Of a DNA stretch of 64,000 bases, positions 35,713-46,851 are shown piece by piece (the stretch's first letter is position 1; each line of letters opens with the position of its first letter). The notes beneath the pieces are model-generated. The model saw only the letters and a program-made list of their open reading frames with translations. It had not been told where the DNA came from and ran no database searches. The position numbers and the translations under genes were made by a program. The DNA lies in contig CADCXA010000037.1 in the NCBI GenBank assembly GCA_902806565.1, forward strand, positions 372,001 through 436,000, written 5' to 3'. Source of the DNA: Hypoxylon rubiginosum (Eukaryota > Ascomycota > Sordariomycetes > Xylariales > Hypoxylaceae).

Positions 35713-37146
35713 CTAACCCATGAGGAAGCTGTTGACACTTTGTAAGGTAGTCCTGCTTGGATTTGCCTCGGGAAACTGCGTCATGATGCGACTCAGCTTG
35801 ACTCGGATGTCGCTCTTGGTGTGACCTGAAGACGGCGGGCGAGGGCAGAAATTGCCCTCGCCGTCGAAATGCTGACACAGAAGCGCGAGGGCGACGCCGA
35901 CGGATATGTCTTTCCCCGTCTCGCAAGCGACCAAGATCCGTCTCGGCTCGGACGAACCCGCACTAGACACATCCGAAGGGTCGGAGTCTGTTGTTGTCGG
36001 CCGTTCGAGAAACTGCCGTACGAAGTCGCTAATACTAGGTAGCGCGAGGCGCAGGTTACGGCTAGCAAGCTTATGCTTGCCCACGCCCACCTCCATGAGC
36101 GACGGGCTCTTGACCCACGAGCCGGGGTCGGTGGTCTTGGAGTAGACGGCGACCGTGCACGTCGACGGCGACAGCTCGCTAGTAAGCGGCAAGCAGCCGA
36201 CGAAGAGACACGGCGCGACTGGCTTGGGGCCCGACGGATCCGCCTCCGCGGCGTGATCCGCGACCAGCGAGCGCACCAGGTCCGGCAGGTCCGGCTCCGG
36301 GGTGGACAGGAGGAGGTCGGCGTGGCGCCAGAAGACGGGCGGCGTGAGCCCGAGGGCCCAGTTCTCGGTGTCGTCGGCGGCGCCCTGGATGTACCCGCCC
36401 TCGCTCATCTCGCCGCCGGGCACGCGGCGCGAGCTCGTGCAGCAGATGACCGGGTGGAAGTCCTCGAAGACCGTGTCCGTCGGCACCAGCTGCGACTCCG
36501 GGGTCACCCACATGGGCCGGATGGGCTTCTTGAGCTGCCGGCGCAGGGCTTCCACGTCGAGGCCTAGCGCTAGGAGCGAGGCTACGTGCTCGGGGATCTT
36601 GGCCTCGATCTGCGCGTGCTCGGACCGCGAGACGGCGTTGGGCGGGGTGAAGAGCTGGTGGTGATGGTGGTGATCCGAAGCCGAAGCCGAAGCATCATCA
36701 TCATCGGCGCCACCCGGGAACAGGACGCGGTTCAGCACGCAGCACCAGATGGGCACCGTCTTGCTGAGGGCGTCCGGCATGCGCTTGCCGCGGCGCGTCG
36801 AGTCGACGACGACGCAGCCGTCGCGCCGACCGATAAGCCCCAGCAGCTGCAGGTTGAGGCGCCGCGTGCTGAAGCGCCACTGCCCGCTGTGGCCGTCGGT
36901 GCTCTTGAAGTAGGCCGACCCGGCCTTGCTCGCCGGCGGCACGTACCAGCTGCCGCACCGCTCGTTCGCGACGAGCGGGCGGCCCCCGAACGCCGCGGAC
37001 ACCTCGCTCGCGAAGTCGGCGTCCCGGCGGATGGAGCGTAGGCGGTTGCCGACGGACAGGTTCGACCGCTTCAGGTCCCCGAGGATGCGCGAGAAGTTGT
37101 GGTTGGCCTGCGGCGGGAAGACGAGCTCGGACGTGGCGCTGGCCAT
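35713..37146 (-). CDS. RIT1: Initiator tRNA A64 2'-O-ribosyl phosphate transferase
   Basis: Rit1 adds a 2'-O-ribosyl phosphate to A64 of initiator tRNA-Met, which keeps it out of elongation. This intronless frame gives 477 residues. Recognisable blocks are the N-terminal SNLSVGNRLRSIRRDADF, then NERCGSWYVPP and YFKSTDGHSGQWRFSTRRLNL, which is the family signature. They continue with CVVVDSTRRGKRMPDALSKTVPIWCCVLNRVLFP. The C-terminal part resembles a dual-specificity-phosphatase-like fold, with RILVACETGKDISVGVALALLC as its Cys/Arg loop. The length is usual for the family. The gene is GC-rich and therefore shows several antisense shadow frames. Confidence 0.93.
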   Translation of the reverse strand: MASATSELVFPPQANHNFSRILGDLKRSNLSVGNRLRSIRRDADFASEVSAAFGGRPLVANERCGSWYVPPASKAGSAYFKSTDGHSGQWRFSTRRLNLQLLGLIGRRDGCVVVDSTRRGKRMPDALSKTVPIWCCVLNRVLFPGGADDDDASASASDHHHHHQLFTPPNAVSRSEHAQIEAKIPEHVASLLALGLDVEALRRQLKKPIRPMWVTPESQLVPTDTVFEDFHPVICCTSSRRVPGGEMSEGGYIQGAADDTENWALGLTPPVFWRHADLLLSTPEPDLPDLVRSLVADHAAEADPSGPKPVAPCLFVGCLPLTSELSPSTCTVAVYSKTTDPGSWVKSPSLMEVGVGKHKLASRNLRLALPSISDFVRQFLERPTTTDSDPSDVSSAGSSEPRRILVACETGKDISVGVALALLCQHFDGEGNFCPRPPSSGHTKSDIRVKLSRIMTQFPEANPSRTTLQSVNSFLMG

Positions 37147-37683
37147 GGAAAATTGCTAAGGGGGGGGGTTCCCTTATTATCAGAGTGGCCCGCGGACAAA
37201 GGAGAGAGACGAGAGGTGTAGGTACCTCCTAGCCAAAAAGGAAGCGGTTAGTGGGTAGTGATAGGAGGAGGAGATCGAATGCAGCTATCGGGATTCGGAG
37301 CTAACAGAAGCTGTGAAGAAACGGGGTATGGGCAGGTGACGGGCTTAGTTCGACAGCTGATACCAGCCGGCTCCATCTCAGGGACCTAGCAAAATTATCA
37401 GCTCGATAAATGCCAAGGTACGGATATGTAAGTTCCAGTCAGTGATAATGTTTGGGTAAGAAAACTTTTGAATTCTTCAGATGGTTCAATTAATTCGCCG
37501 CGTAATTTGGGTGCCTCTTTGCCTAATTAAGGGGCGGGTATCAATTTAGTAGGTTAAGCACTCTATTAGTTAGGTCCCTTCCCTATCGTGTAGTGCACCG
37601 TAGGAGCGCTGTGTCATAAACGCATTTTTCCAGCTCGCCGTCCCTTCGTCACGTCCCATTACTCCCAACCCCCCTTCCATCCC
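37147..37683. other. Intergenic region
   Basis: Promoter side of RIT1 and 3' flank of the next gene. It contains one GGTACCTCC repeat. No gene is seen. Confidence 0.5.
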
Positions 37684-38808
37684 TTAGCAGATAACCTCTG
37701 CCTTCACGAGGACAGAGTAGTCGGCTTCCTTCTTGAGCAGGCAGGGCGACACCATCATGTCCACGGCCTTTCCGGTTGCGTATTCGCCCTTGACCTCCAT
37801 CAGCGCCTCCACAACCGCAAATCCACGCGTGAGGGTACTACCCGGCTTGTCTGCCATCAGGGGGACGAACCGCGAGCGAGCGAAGATAGCGCTGAGCTCG
37901 GCCGCCGTCATGACGATCTCCTTGAGCGCCTTCTGGATGGCCCCCGACGGCTCGGTGCCGGCCGCGAGCCGCGAGAGGATGTCGCCCATCCTCGCCTCGA
38001 CCTCGCCCAGCACGGCCGCGTCGATCTCGAAGGCCCGGTCGAACAGCTCCCCCGTCAGCATCCGCCAGTCCTGGAAGGGCGCGTCCGGTATCTTGGCCAT
38101 GAAGATCTGCCCCAGCTTTGCCGCCGTGTTACCGTATTCCCTCCCCCACACGCGACAGTACTTCTGGAACAGAGACGTGTGGAGGCAGCGCCAGACGAGC
38201 GCCTGCACCATGTAGCTGGTCAGCTCGTTCCCGCTGGACATGTAGGCCCTCCAGTGCGTCGAGAGCTGGCCGTAGTCGTGCTCTTCGCTGGCCGACACCA
38301 GCGTCGGTATGTGGAATTTCTTGGTCGAAAGTTCTCGTATTTGCACTCGTAGCTTCTTCCAGCCGTCCACGACGTGGTCGTCAGCGAGGTCGGGAAGGGC
38401 CGCGGCGCCGCTTCGGAACTGGAGCTGTCGCTGGAGGTCCTCGCACACCTTGGCCTTCGCCGCCAGTTCGTCCTTGACGTGCTCGTACTTTCGCTCGGCG
38501 TCTCGCATCTGTGCTCTAGTGAACACGACCGTCTCCGCATTCCCTCCCGGCGCTGTCGAATCACCGGCCGCCCCGCCGAGCAGCGTCATCGAGATGGAGC
38601 TCCTGCGTCCATGATTCGGATCCTTCTTCAGCAGTCGCAGTCGATTATTTTCCTCTTCGAGACGTTTGATCCGAGATTCGTAGTTATGTTTCTCGTTGCG
38701 CCAGTTGCCTACCGCCTCAGCCTGTTCCACTTTCAACTTCCTGAATAGGATGTTCTTCTCGTTGAGCGCACCTTGCGTCTCGTGAAGCTGCTTTCGTAAC
38801 GATTCCAT
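37684..38808 (-). CDS. Coiled-coil fungal protein of unknown function (paralog A)
   Basis: An intronless frame of 374 residues. The first ~75 residues form a coiled coil (MESLRKQLHETQGALNEKN...RIKRLEEENNRLRLL). A Ser/Gly-rich linker and a second helical stretch (RDAERKYEHVKDELAAKAK) follow. The rest is a globular alpha-helical domain with the motif YMVQALVWRCLHTSLFQKY...VWGREYGN, then WRMLTGELF. A conserved C-terminal segment follows (VDMMVSPCLLKKEADYSVLV). The same motif (LLQALVWRFLCTELFDNPFKLWGK) and the ending VVDLLMSPALVRYTKPEG occur in the next gene upstream, so the pair are tandem paralogs. I do not recognise a characterised family. Confidence 0.8.
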   Translation of the reverse strand: MESLRKQLHETQGALNEKNILFRKLKVEQAEAVGNWRNEKHNYESRIKRLEEENNRLRLLKKDPNHGRRSSISMTLLGGAAGDSTAPGGNAETVVFTRAQMRDAERKYEHVKDELAAKAKVCEDLQRQLQFRSGAAALPDLADDHVVDGWKKLRVQIRELSTKKFHIPTLVSASEEHDYGQLSTHWRAYMSSGNELTSYMVQALVWRCLHTSLFQKYCRVWGREYGNTAAKLGQIFMAKIPDAPFQDWRMLTGELFDRAFEIDAAVLGEVEARMGDILSRLAAGTEPSGAIQKALKEIVMTAAELSAIFARSRFVPLMADKPGSTLTRGFAVVEALMEVKGEYATGKAVDMMVSPCLLKKEADYSVLVKAEVIC

Positions 38809-39485
38809 CTTTTCGAATGCTGGAGGGGAAAGCGATAGGTAGTTTGCGAGGAGAAGAAATACGAAGGTGGGATGTCCGGAGTTTAAAGTCCTTTTTAATC
38901 AGGAGCTATCGCATTGGCATTGTCTGTTGTCAGTGCCCTCTCTTCTAGCTTTTCAATGGCTTTATTTGAGGGGGGTTGCGTGGCTTTGTAAGGCGCGATC
39001 GAGCAATCACCAAGCGATGGTTAAGACTGCCAACACCACCCGTAGGTCCTACTTTCTTCCCGGGCACGCAGAGAAAGTTGTCGAAATATCAAACACATGT
39101 AGGAAAGAATGTTCTCGCAATCTATCTTGTTGCAATCAAACCCCCATACATGCATTTTTTGAATAGGTACTTCTTGAGGCAAGCGCCTTACCGCCTATAT
39201 GTACCTGAGTCGGAGTATCTAGAGTCTTTATTCACAGACATCTGTTACAAGCATCCAACTTTGCTACTCGAACTATTAGGTATAGGGTTTGGCCAAATTT
39301 CATATTCCACTATAGCAATGGGATCTTCATTTCTGAAGAAATCGCCACTATCAAGACACTAATAATAATACCCTATGGCACAACATCCTGCGTTGTGACC
39401 TTGGGACTCTGTGGCCTTGATATCCTGCCCTAGGGATCCTGCCCTATATCCCCCGATACCTTCTATTTTTCTCTTCATCTCGTCC
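38809..39485. other. Intergenic region between the tandem paralogs
   Basis: Promoter of paralog A and 3' flank of paralog B. No further feature is seen. Confidence 0.5.
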
Positions 39486-40936
39486 TCATACTTCATTCGG
39501 TTCCTTGTGTTCCTTTTCCTTTTCCTTCTTCTCCTTCTCCTCCTTCTCCTTTTCCTTCTTCTCCTCCTTCTCCTCCTCCTTCTCCTCCTCCTTCTCCTTC
39601 TCCTTAGATAAGTCACCCCATTTTCGTCGGTATTCGTCAGTCTGAGTAAACCAGACTCCAGTTCGGTAGCAGACCTGTGCTTTCTCCATGACCTGTCTCT
39701 CCACGACATCAGATCCTTCAGGCTTCGTGTATCTGACCAAGGCTGGGGACATGAGAAGATCGACTACATCACGGTCGGGATCTTCTACGTTCGGTGCGCA
39801 AATGAACATCCACTCGGCATCGAACGCCTGAGAGACATCGCGAGGATCTGAGGGGCCCTTTCTCATGATCTCGAATCGATCAGAGAATCGGTTCATATGT
39901 CGCGCCAGCTCCACCGCAGATTCGAAGATTGCATCGATGCCCGGGATGACGTTGCTGTCAATCTTGTCCTTATCTTCCTCGATGATGAAGGGTTTGACCA
40001 GCTGCAACAACTCTCCTTTGAGTCGTTGGATCTTAGCAGCATCCACTGGACAGTCGTACAGAATTTGACCCGTGTGCCCTCGCCAGCGGTCCAGTTTGGC
40101 TTGATCACCGCCGAGCTCGCCCGCTAGTTAAGTGTTAGGATTCTCAAAATACAGCACTTTCTATATATATATATATATATGGGGGTCTACTCACCCTGGA
40201 TGCTTGCAAGCACTTGTCCAATCTCGCCGTTCTTTCCCCATAGCTTGAAAGGATTGTCGAACAACTCAGTGCAAAGAAAACGCCACACGAGTGCCTGGAG
40301 GAGCATCATCGCATGTGGTTTTCTGGTAAGAAACTTGCGGAACGGCCTCTCTGACACTTTGTCAAGCATCTTCTCAACTTCTTCGGGTATGGCCTCGCTC
40401 TCGAATATGCTGACTAGGTGGTTTACCACCCACGCAAAAATGCGGTCTGTCAACTCTTTAAATTTGGATTGCATGATTTGTTGATCCTCTGGCGTGGGAG
40501 ATTTGACGACCGCTTGGAGCTCTGTATGTACATACCACCAATTGTCTCTCAGCCGCAATGCTTTAGCATGCCAACGTTGGAGATAGTTCTTTGTTTTCTT
40601 GAGGTCGAATTCGAGCTTCTCGATGGTAAGCTTCAATCGCTTGACAAGTTGAGAATCCTCAACCGAGTCATCCTCCTGGCTACGCTTCCGCTTGTTGCCT
40701 TTTGCTCCGCTCGTCTCTGATTCGGGGCTTCCAGTGGCACGCTTTAGCTTCGTACTCGGTTGATTATCGTGGTCACCTTTGTTGGTAGGTCCTCGACTGG
40801 TGGTTTTTGCGTTCTTCGGCTCCGGGCCAACGCTCTTGTTGGTGTTCTGTTTCTTAGCTACTCGAGAATCCTTAACTGTGACCTCATCCTCGTCATGCTC
40901 TATGGACGGCAGGACGTCGTCCGGGTGAGGAGCCAT
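39486..40936 (-). CDS. Coiled-coil fungal protein of unknown function (paralog B)
   Basis: Two exons (40936-40195 and 40123-39486) give 459 residues from the first ATG. An open Ser/Thr-rich stretch extends upstream without an ATG, so an upstream exon is possible. The N-terminal part is polar and charged. A coiled coil (LVKRLKLTIEKLEFDLKKTK) and the family motif MLLQALVWRFLCTELFDNPF follow. After the intron come GGDQAKLDRWRGHTGQIL and VVDLLMSPALVRYTKPEGSD. The protein ends in ~35 residues of almost pure Lys/Glu, encoded by a purine tract. The intron (40124-40194) contains a (TA)n run. It is a tandem paralog of the gene at 37684-38808; only this copy has the Lys/Glu tail. Confidence 0.78.
39495..39606 (+). 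repeat. Polypyrimidine tract (CTT/CTC) within coding sequence
   Basis: About 110 bases of nearly pure CTTCTCC repeats on the plus strand, encoding the Lys/Glu tail on the minus strand. Such a tract can form triplex DNA and is prone to length change. Confidence 0.8.
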
Positions 40937-42952
40937 ATTGATTGCAACCTTGGATGACGTGATTGTGGGTGAGGTAGGTGATGTGGCTCTAGATGAACCA
41001 GACAAGAGGGATACAGGGGAGCTGGATGACTCAGTTGATGATCACAAACTGGACGGTGTTGCAGACGAAATGCTCTTCGATAGTTCGGACAGTTGCAGCT
41101 ACTCTCTCAAATGAAAAGGCCGGCTTTGCTAGATGAGAGTAGCTCGTCTGTCGAAAATACTGTCTTGCTTTTTGGACCAATTGGTATCGTCAAACGAAAG
41201 TTTGATGCTCGGAAAACCTTCAAATATAGTTTGTAGTGATGAAAATGAAAGTATGAGGGATATGAAAACGTTTATGAAATGGGAGGGTAATGATCAAGTT
41301 GGAGGATTTTCTGCGAACCTGCGCATGAAAAAAAAAGGTGAAGAAGAGTTGGCTAGATTTGTTAATTTGGTGGGGAGGAGGAAGATGCACTTTGGGTTTA
41401 AATATCAGATGGTAGAAAAGTGAAGAGACCTGAACTGCCAAAGATATCTTAGGAACCTTAGGTATGTACTTGTGTACCGATATCATTACTTTGATGCTAT
41501 TCGCCAACCCACACATGTTTCTGGGAAGTCACTACCTACCACAAGTATGCGTATTAGGCATCTAGCTGCAGCTCATCCTCTTCAATAGATGTCGATGTAC
41601 CTAAATTATAAACTAAGGTTCTCACCATGTAGTAAGTAGTTACATGCCTAGGTACGTACACGTAAAGCATCTATCTCCTACCTAAGATACACTGCATCTT
41701 CAGGAGGTCTACACATACCTAGGTACATAAAGAGATATCTACATAAATAGGTACCTTCATTTTTCTTCCTCTTTTACCTGGCCTTCGTTCCCTGTCATGC
41801 CTACCGCCTTTTCCATTTTACTGGACTCTCTATGATAAAAGCTGGGCCGATTTCAGTCTTTACAATGGCTTCCCTTTCCCACAGGAGCACACTTAGGTAC
41901 CGATTATGCGTGGCATTACAGGACTTGAAAGGTTACGCTAGAGTATTTTTTTTGACTCGGACGGTGGTGTTCTTCCCGAAATCGACTTTGAAACTATGGA
42001 TGTTCTCTAATTCTTAATCGAAAACATCTCAACCTATATATCTACAACCAAACCCCAGTTAGATATCATAACTACGGAGACAACTCTACAAACATGGACC
42101 GCACCCCTATCTAGCCCAAGCTACACTAACACCGGGTGGGCGTATATGGATCTATGGACTAGATCCAAATGAGTTCGCCTGTTAGGACTATACTTCCATA
42201 GAAAACAACTTGAAGAGAAGATTCCATTTGCCTACCTTGGTAAATTTTCTTATAAGATAGTGGGAAATATCCGGTATACCGAGATTAGAAAGGTACATAC
42301 TCCTGATCCTATGTATGACCCCTTTCTTCCCCTTTCGTTTCTTCCCCTTGTTCTTTTTCCTAGCAAAGTTCTGGCGTTTCTGAATTCTACCCACTTAGGA
42401 GCTTCCGATGATCGAAAAGCAAGGGTGCTAATGATACGCATTCGGACGGAACCTTAGAGTTGATGCAGGCGGAATCTGTCTTGAGTTATCGGCGAAATGA
42501 GAGGAAGTTGAGTTGAAGGAGGCGTGTAGGTAAAGTCATACTACTCTTCGCAAGAATAGAATTGTTCATCGAGTGCCATTAAGGCAATAGTTAGACAGAC
42601 ACAATGTATTTCATTCCCGTCTTCTATCACAGAGCTTTCACAGTATCTACGGGCAATGAGACAGGGTTTAGTAGTCCGGTGGTCCCAAACGTACCAAGTT
42701 ACATTTTGACGATATTGAGTTAAAAATTAGCCTTGCGCTGCTTTTAAACAGTTCATACAGCTGGTATCTACCCAAGTATCTGGCGTGATGAATTACATGA
42801 GTGCCAAAATTCTTTAACACGAGGTGTAGTTACTTCTGGACAGCCAGTCAGGGATCAAGCCACGCAGCCACGATACAGCAGCCACAAGAGCCACATATGC
42901 GATAGTGGGGCTACGTGGGGCGGACCGTAAAATGGGTACATGTGTCGAGGTA
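40937..42952. other. Intergenic region
   Basis: Two kb without a supportable gene. GGTACCTAGGTACC-like repeats cluster at 41640-41760. Confidence 0.45.
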
Positions 42953-43187
42953 CAGTGGGAGGCAAAAAGTTTGAATCCAAGATAAGTAGAGGTGGGTCCG
43001 AGGTAAGTCCACATTAGATGAATATACTCGATTTCTAAAAGGCTAGTATGCAGAGTATTCAATTATCAGGTATTTGTTATTTATCTAACCAGTACATGTA
43101 TGTATTTAATACATATATTAATTTAATGCGGACCTACTCCAGACCCACCTGTACTTATTTTGGATTCAAACTTTTTGCCTCCCACTG
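42953..43187. mobile_element. Mariner-type MITE, 235 bp, TA-flanked
   Basis: The ends are inverted repeats of about 75 bp, beginning CAGTGGGAGGCAAAAAGTTT and identical over the first 28 bases. The element is flanked by TA on both sides (42951-42952, 43188-43189), the target duplication of Tc1/mariner elements. The interior has no coding capacity, so it is a non-autonomous miniature element needing a transposase in trans. Confidence 0.85.
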
Positions 43188-43409
43188 TACTGAATATATT
43201 CTAGAATCTAATCTACAATCTAATTCACCTTCGAGCTTCACGCTACCAGCACTCTACCAACACACACCGTCCATGAATTCTGCGATACCTCAACCGACTC
43301 TACAGACACCGCGACTCTCTCTTGGCCTCGAACCGAAGACTCGGAGCTATTAACCTTTGATGGTTCTCTACGACTGGGTTTTAGACCGCCTCCGCCTCTC
43401 GTCACAGGC

Positions 43410-46297
43410 ATGAGCGGACGGCTGATAGCAGCGGTCGGGCGCCTCCCGGCGACGCGCTCGGCCGCGATTCGAGCTGTACGCCAATATCACCAACTGCCTT
43501 CTGGCGGTATCCTTCGAGCCGATGCTGCTGTTCGTGCGACCCGCCGCCGCATGTGGTTCCCGGTGAATTCGTTCCATAATGCTGTTATCGTGCGCAATGC
43601 GTCCTTCGCACGTTTTCTACCCCGACTTGTCGTCAAATTTATAAGGATCCCTGCTATGGCGGGTGGAGTGATGATAGCCGGACTGGCATGGATCCAATAC
43701 CAAGCTACACGTGCGTTGACCGAAAAGGACCCTATTATAAATAACGTTGGAGACTCTGGCTAATCTAGATCTTAGAGGCTGGAAACTACGCTTGGGATGT
43801 TATAAATACTACGAAAGATTCCGTCACCAGTACCGCGACGAGCCTACTAGGTGGTGCGAAGGGTATCGCCGATCAAACGATGCAAGGATGGCAAAATACG
43901 AAAGATCAAGTCGAGCTACCAGAATGGATGCAGAGGATTTTAAGAGTTCAGGAGGAGGTTGGCACTGGAAAAGGAGACGGATCTGGCGGCGAGGAGCCCC
44001 CCAAACAAAGTAGAGCAGGTGCTGCAGTTGCTATTGGTGCCAGTGCTGCTGCGTATGGCTACGAGCAGACCGAAGACGACCCACGAAACGCCGACGAGAT
44101 GGCTAAGGATGACCAGATGATGATTTTGACCAAAAAGATGATCGAAATCCGAAACATCCTAGCGAGGGTCGGGCAGTCGAGTACTCTCACACTGCCATCC
44201 ATTGTCGTCATTGGGTCGCAGTCATCAGGAAAGAGTTCTGTGCTTGAAGCTATTGTGGGACACGAATTTCTGCCAAAAGGAACAAATATGGTCACTCGAA
44301 GACCTATCGAGCTTACTCTGATCAACACGCCCGACTCACAAGCCGAGTACGGCGAATTTCCGGAGCTAGGTTTAGGAAAGATCTCGGACTTCTCGTCCAT
44401 CCAGCGAACTCTAACGGAGCTCAACCAGGCCGTCCCAGACAGCCAATGTGTATCTGATGACCCGATCCGACTTTCTATCTCATCGCCGAACGTCCCAGAT
44501 CTCTCCCTTATCGACCTCCCAGGTTATATCCAGGTTGTGGGACAAAATCAGCCGTTGGAGCTTAAGCAGAGAATATCAGAACTGTGTGATAAGTATATTC
44601 AGGCGCCAAACGTCATCTTGGCCATTTCAGCTGCCGATGTCGATTTGGCCAACTCGACGGCTCTACGAGCTAGCAGGCGGGTTGACCCAAGAGGTGAACG
44701 GACAATCGGTGTCGTCACGAAGATGGATCTGGTCGATCCTATTCGGGGTGCGTCAATCTTGAGCGACAAGCAGTACCCGCTTCGTCTAGGCTATGTTGGT
44801 GTTATTCCTCGTGTGCCGGCCGCAACTGGGCTATTCAAGAAGGGCAATACCAACCTTACGTCTACCATTACTCGGAACGAGAACACCTTTTTCACATCTC
44901 ATCCTTTGGAATTTGGTCCCGGCTCGGACGTTCAGGTTGGAACGACGACACTGCGCAAAAAGCTCATGCACGTCCTCGAACAAACCATGTCCGCTAGTTT
45001 ACAATCCACGAGCGATGCAATACGGCAGGAGCTTGAGGAGGCCACATATGAGTTCAAAGTTCAGTACAACGATCGACCGCTATCCGCCGAGTCGTATCTG
45101 GCCGAGAGCTTAGACGCCTTCAAGCACTCGTTTAAGCAATTTTCGGAGGAGTTTGGTCGACCGCAGATGCATGAGCTGCTTAAGAATGAGCTAGATCAGC
45201 GAATGCTTGACTTATTGGCAGCGCGATACTGGAACAAGCCTATCCATGATCTAGGCGTTCCTATCGCTGAACCTAATAGCCTTGTTGATCTCCCGAAAGC
45301 AGACCCGGATTCCCTCTACTGGCGACGACAGCTCGACGCATCTACTTCGGCACTTACGAAACTAGGCGTTGGTAGGCTTGCTACTACTGTGGTAGCTGGC
45401 TCGATTCAATCTCACGTCGACGCTCTAATTGGCCAATCGACCTTTGTGAACCACCCGTTTGCGCGACAGGCGATTACCGAGGCCGCTTCGACTATCTTGA
45501 ACGACAGATTCTACAGCACAAGTGATCAGGTAGAAAATTGTATCAAACCGTTCAAGTTTGATATCGACATGGAAGAGCGGGAGTGGACGACAGGCCGGGA
45601 TCATGTCCAAGGCGTACTAAAAAGGGAGCTGACCGCCTGCGAGGGCGCCATGAAGAACCTCGAGACCACGGTTGGCGGGCGGAGGAAGTTGAAGGAAGTC
45701 ATCAACTTCGTTGACAAAGCTAGGAAAGGCGACGTAGTGGTTGAGGGTGACTACCGCAGCGGCGCTGGCGGGTTTAGTGCTGAGCTGCTCGCCAAAGGTA
45801 TGTTTATTTTCTCGGTTCGGGTCTCCATCCCTGGACGATATTTAACTAACAAATTTGCAGGGCGAGAAGCCGTATTTCTACGTGATCGTGCCGACATTAT
45901 AAAGATGCGGATGCTGGCGGTAAAGTCAAAGCAATGCGCCAACATTAAGAACAAATACCACTGCCCGGAAGTTTTCCTTGACGCGGTAGCCTCGAAGCTC
46001 GCATCGACAGCAGTCCTATTCCTCAATGTAGAGCTCCTTTCCGAGTTTTACTATAATTTCCCGCGTGAGCTAGATCTACGGCTTGGACGGCACCTGTCGG
46101 ACGACCAGGTAGAAAAGTTCGCTAAGGAGGACCCCAAGATCAAGAAGCACCTCGAGGTCATCAGGCGCAAGGAGCTGCTAGAGCTGGTGCTCGAAAAGAT
46201 GGAAAGCCTAAGGCAGCTCGAGGGCCTGGAGAAAGACCGTCCCAGGGGAGGGAAGAAAGGCGGAGAGAAAGAACGTGGACGTTGGGGACTTTTCTGA
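43410..46297 (+). CDS. MGM1: Mitochondrial dynamin-like GTPase Mgm1 (OPA1)
   Basis: Mgm1 fuses mitochondrial inner membranes and maintains cristae. Exons 43410-43710, 43776-45797 and 45861-46297 give 919 residues. The N-terminus is a basic, Arg/Ala-rich mitochondrial presequence. A hydrophobic segment follows (AMAGGVMIAGLAW, ~80-95) and then a linker where rhomboid cleavage occurs in the family. The GTPase has all motifs: P-loop GSQSSGKSS (~247), switch threonine in MVTRRP, DLPG (~347-350) and TKMD (~415-418). The middle and effector domains end in VEKFAKEDPKIKKHLEVIRRK. Introns have good signals; the second lies in AKG|REAVFLRDRADI. The chosen ATG is the first in the frame and gives a typical presequence. 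Confidence 0.93.
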
Positions 46298-46851
46298 ATT
46301 AAAACTACAACTTTTTTTTTGCCCACAACTACTCTTTGACGAACGATTATGATAGGATGAGAGGAGTTAAAAAAGGTTGTTTTAGAACGTGGGCGCTTCT
46401 AGCGGTTATATGTAGATATCACTTCCAAGTCCCAACTCGATCGGCGGTTGACTCCTTTTTTGACAGCCCTATACGTTTTTTTGGTGCAAGCCTTGGTCTC
46501 TCCTTGAAAGGGACGTTGGGTATACGATTACTAATCGAATATCCTGGCTACCCTAGGGTTCACAAGTTTAGGTAGATATGTTCATAAGCTTATATCACAT
46601 CTCATATTTCCATTCATGCGCCGTTACTAAACGGGACCGATTTTCTGTTCATAGTGGTACGGCGCCGGAGATCTCGGAATGTAACATCGGCACTTGCTGG
46701 CTTGGGCCACTTGGATTACAATCATGCCCGTCAATTCTATAATTGCAACATCTATATAAGAACCACCGCCGGACAATACTGCGCTATAATCTTTCTTCTC
46801 ATGCCTTGGTAATAAGCAGCATAATGGTATGTTTTGTAGTAGCGGCCAAAC
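46298..46851. other. Intergenic region between convergent genes
   Basis: Contains the 3' ends of MGM1 and the GMC oxidoreductase gene. No other feature is seen. Confidence 0.5.

Noticed and set aside
36073..36567. Plus-strand open frame across the RIT1 gene
   Set aside because: Shadow of the GC-rich RIT1 coding strand; its composition is that of a reverse-complemented gene.
41133..41423. 96-codon frame upstream of paralog B
   Set aside because: Low-complexity Lys-rich composition and no family similarity that I can see; too weak to report as a gene.
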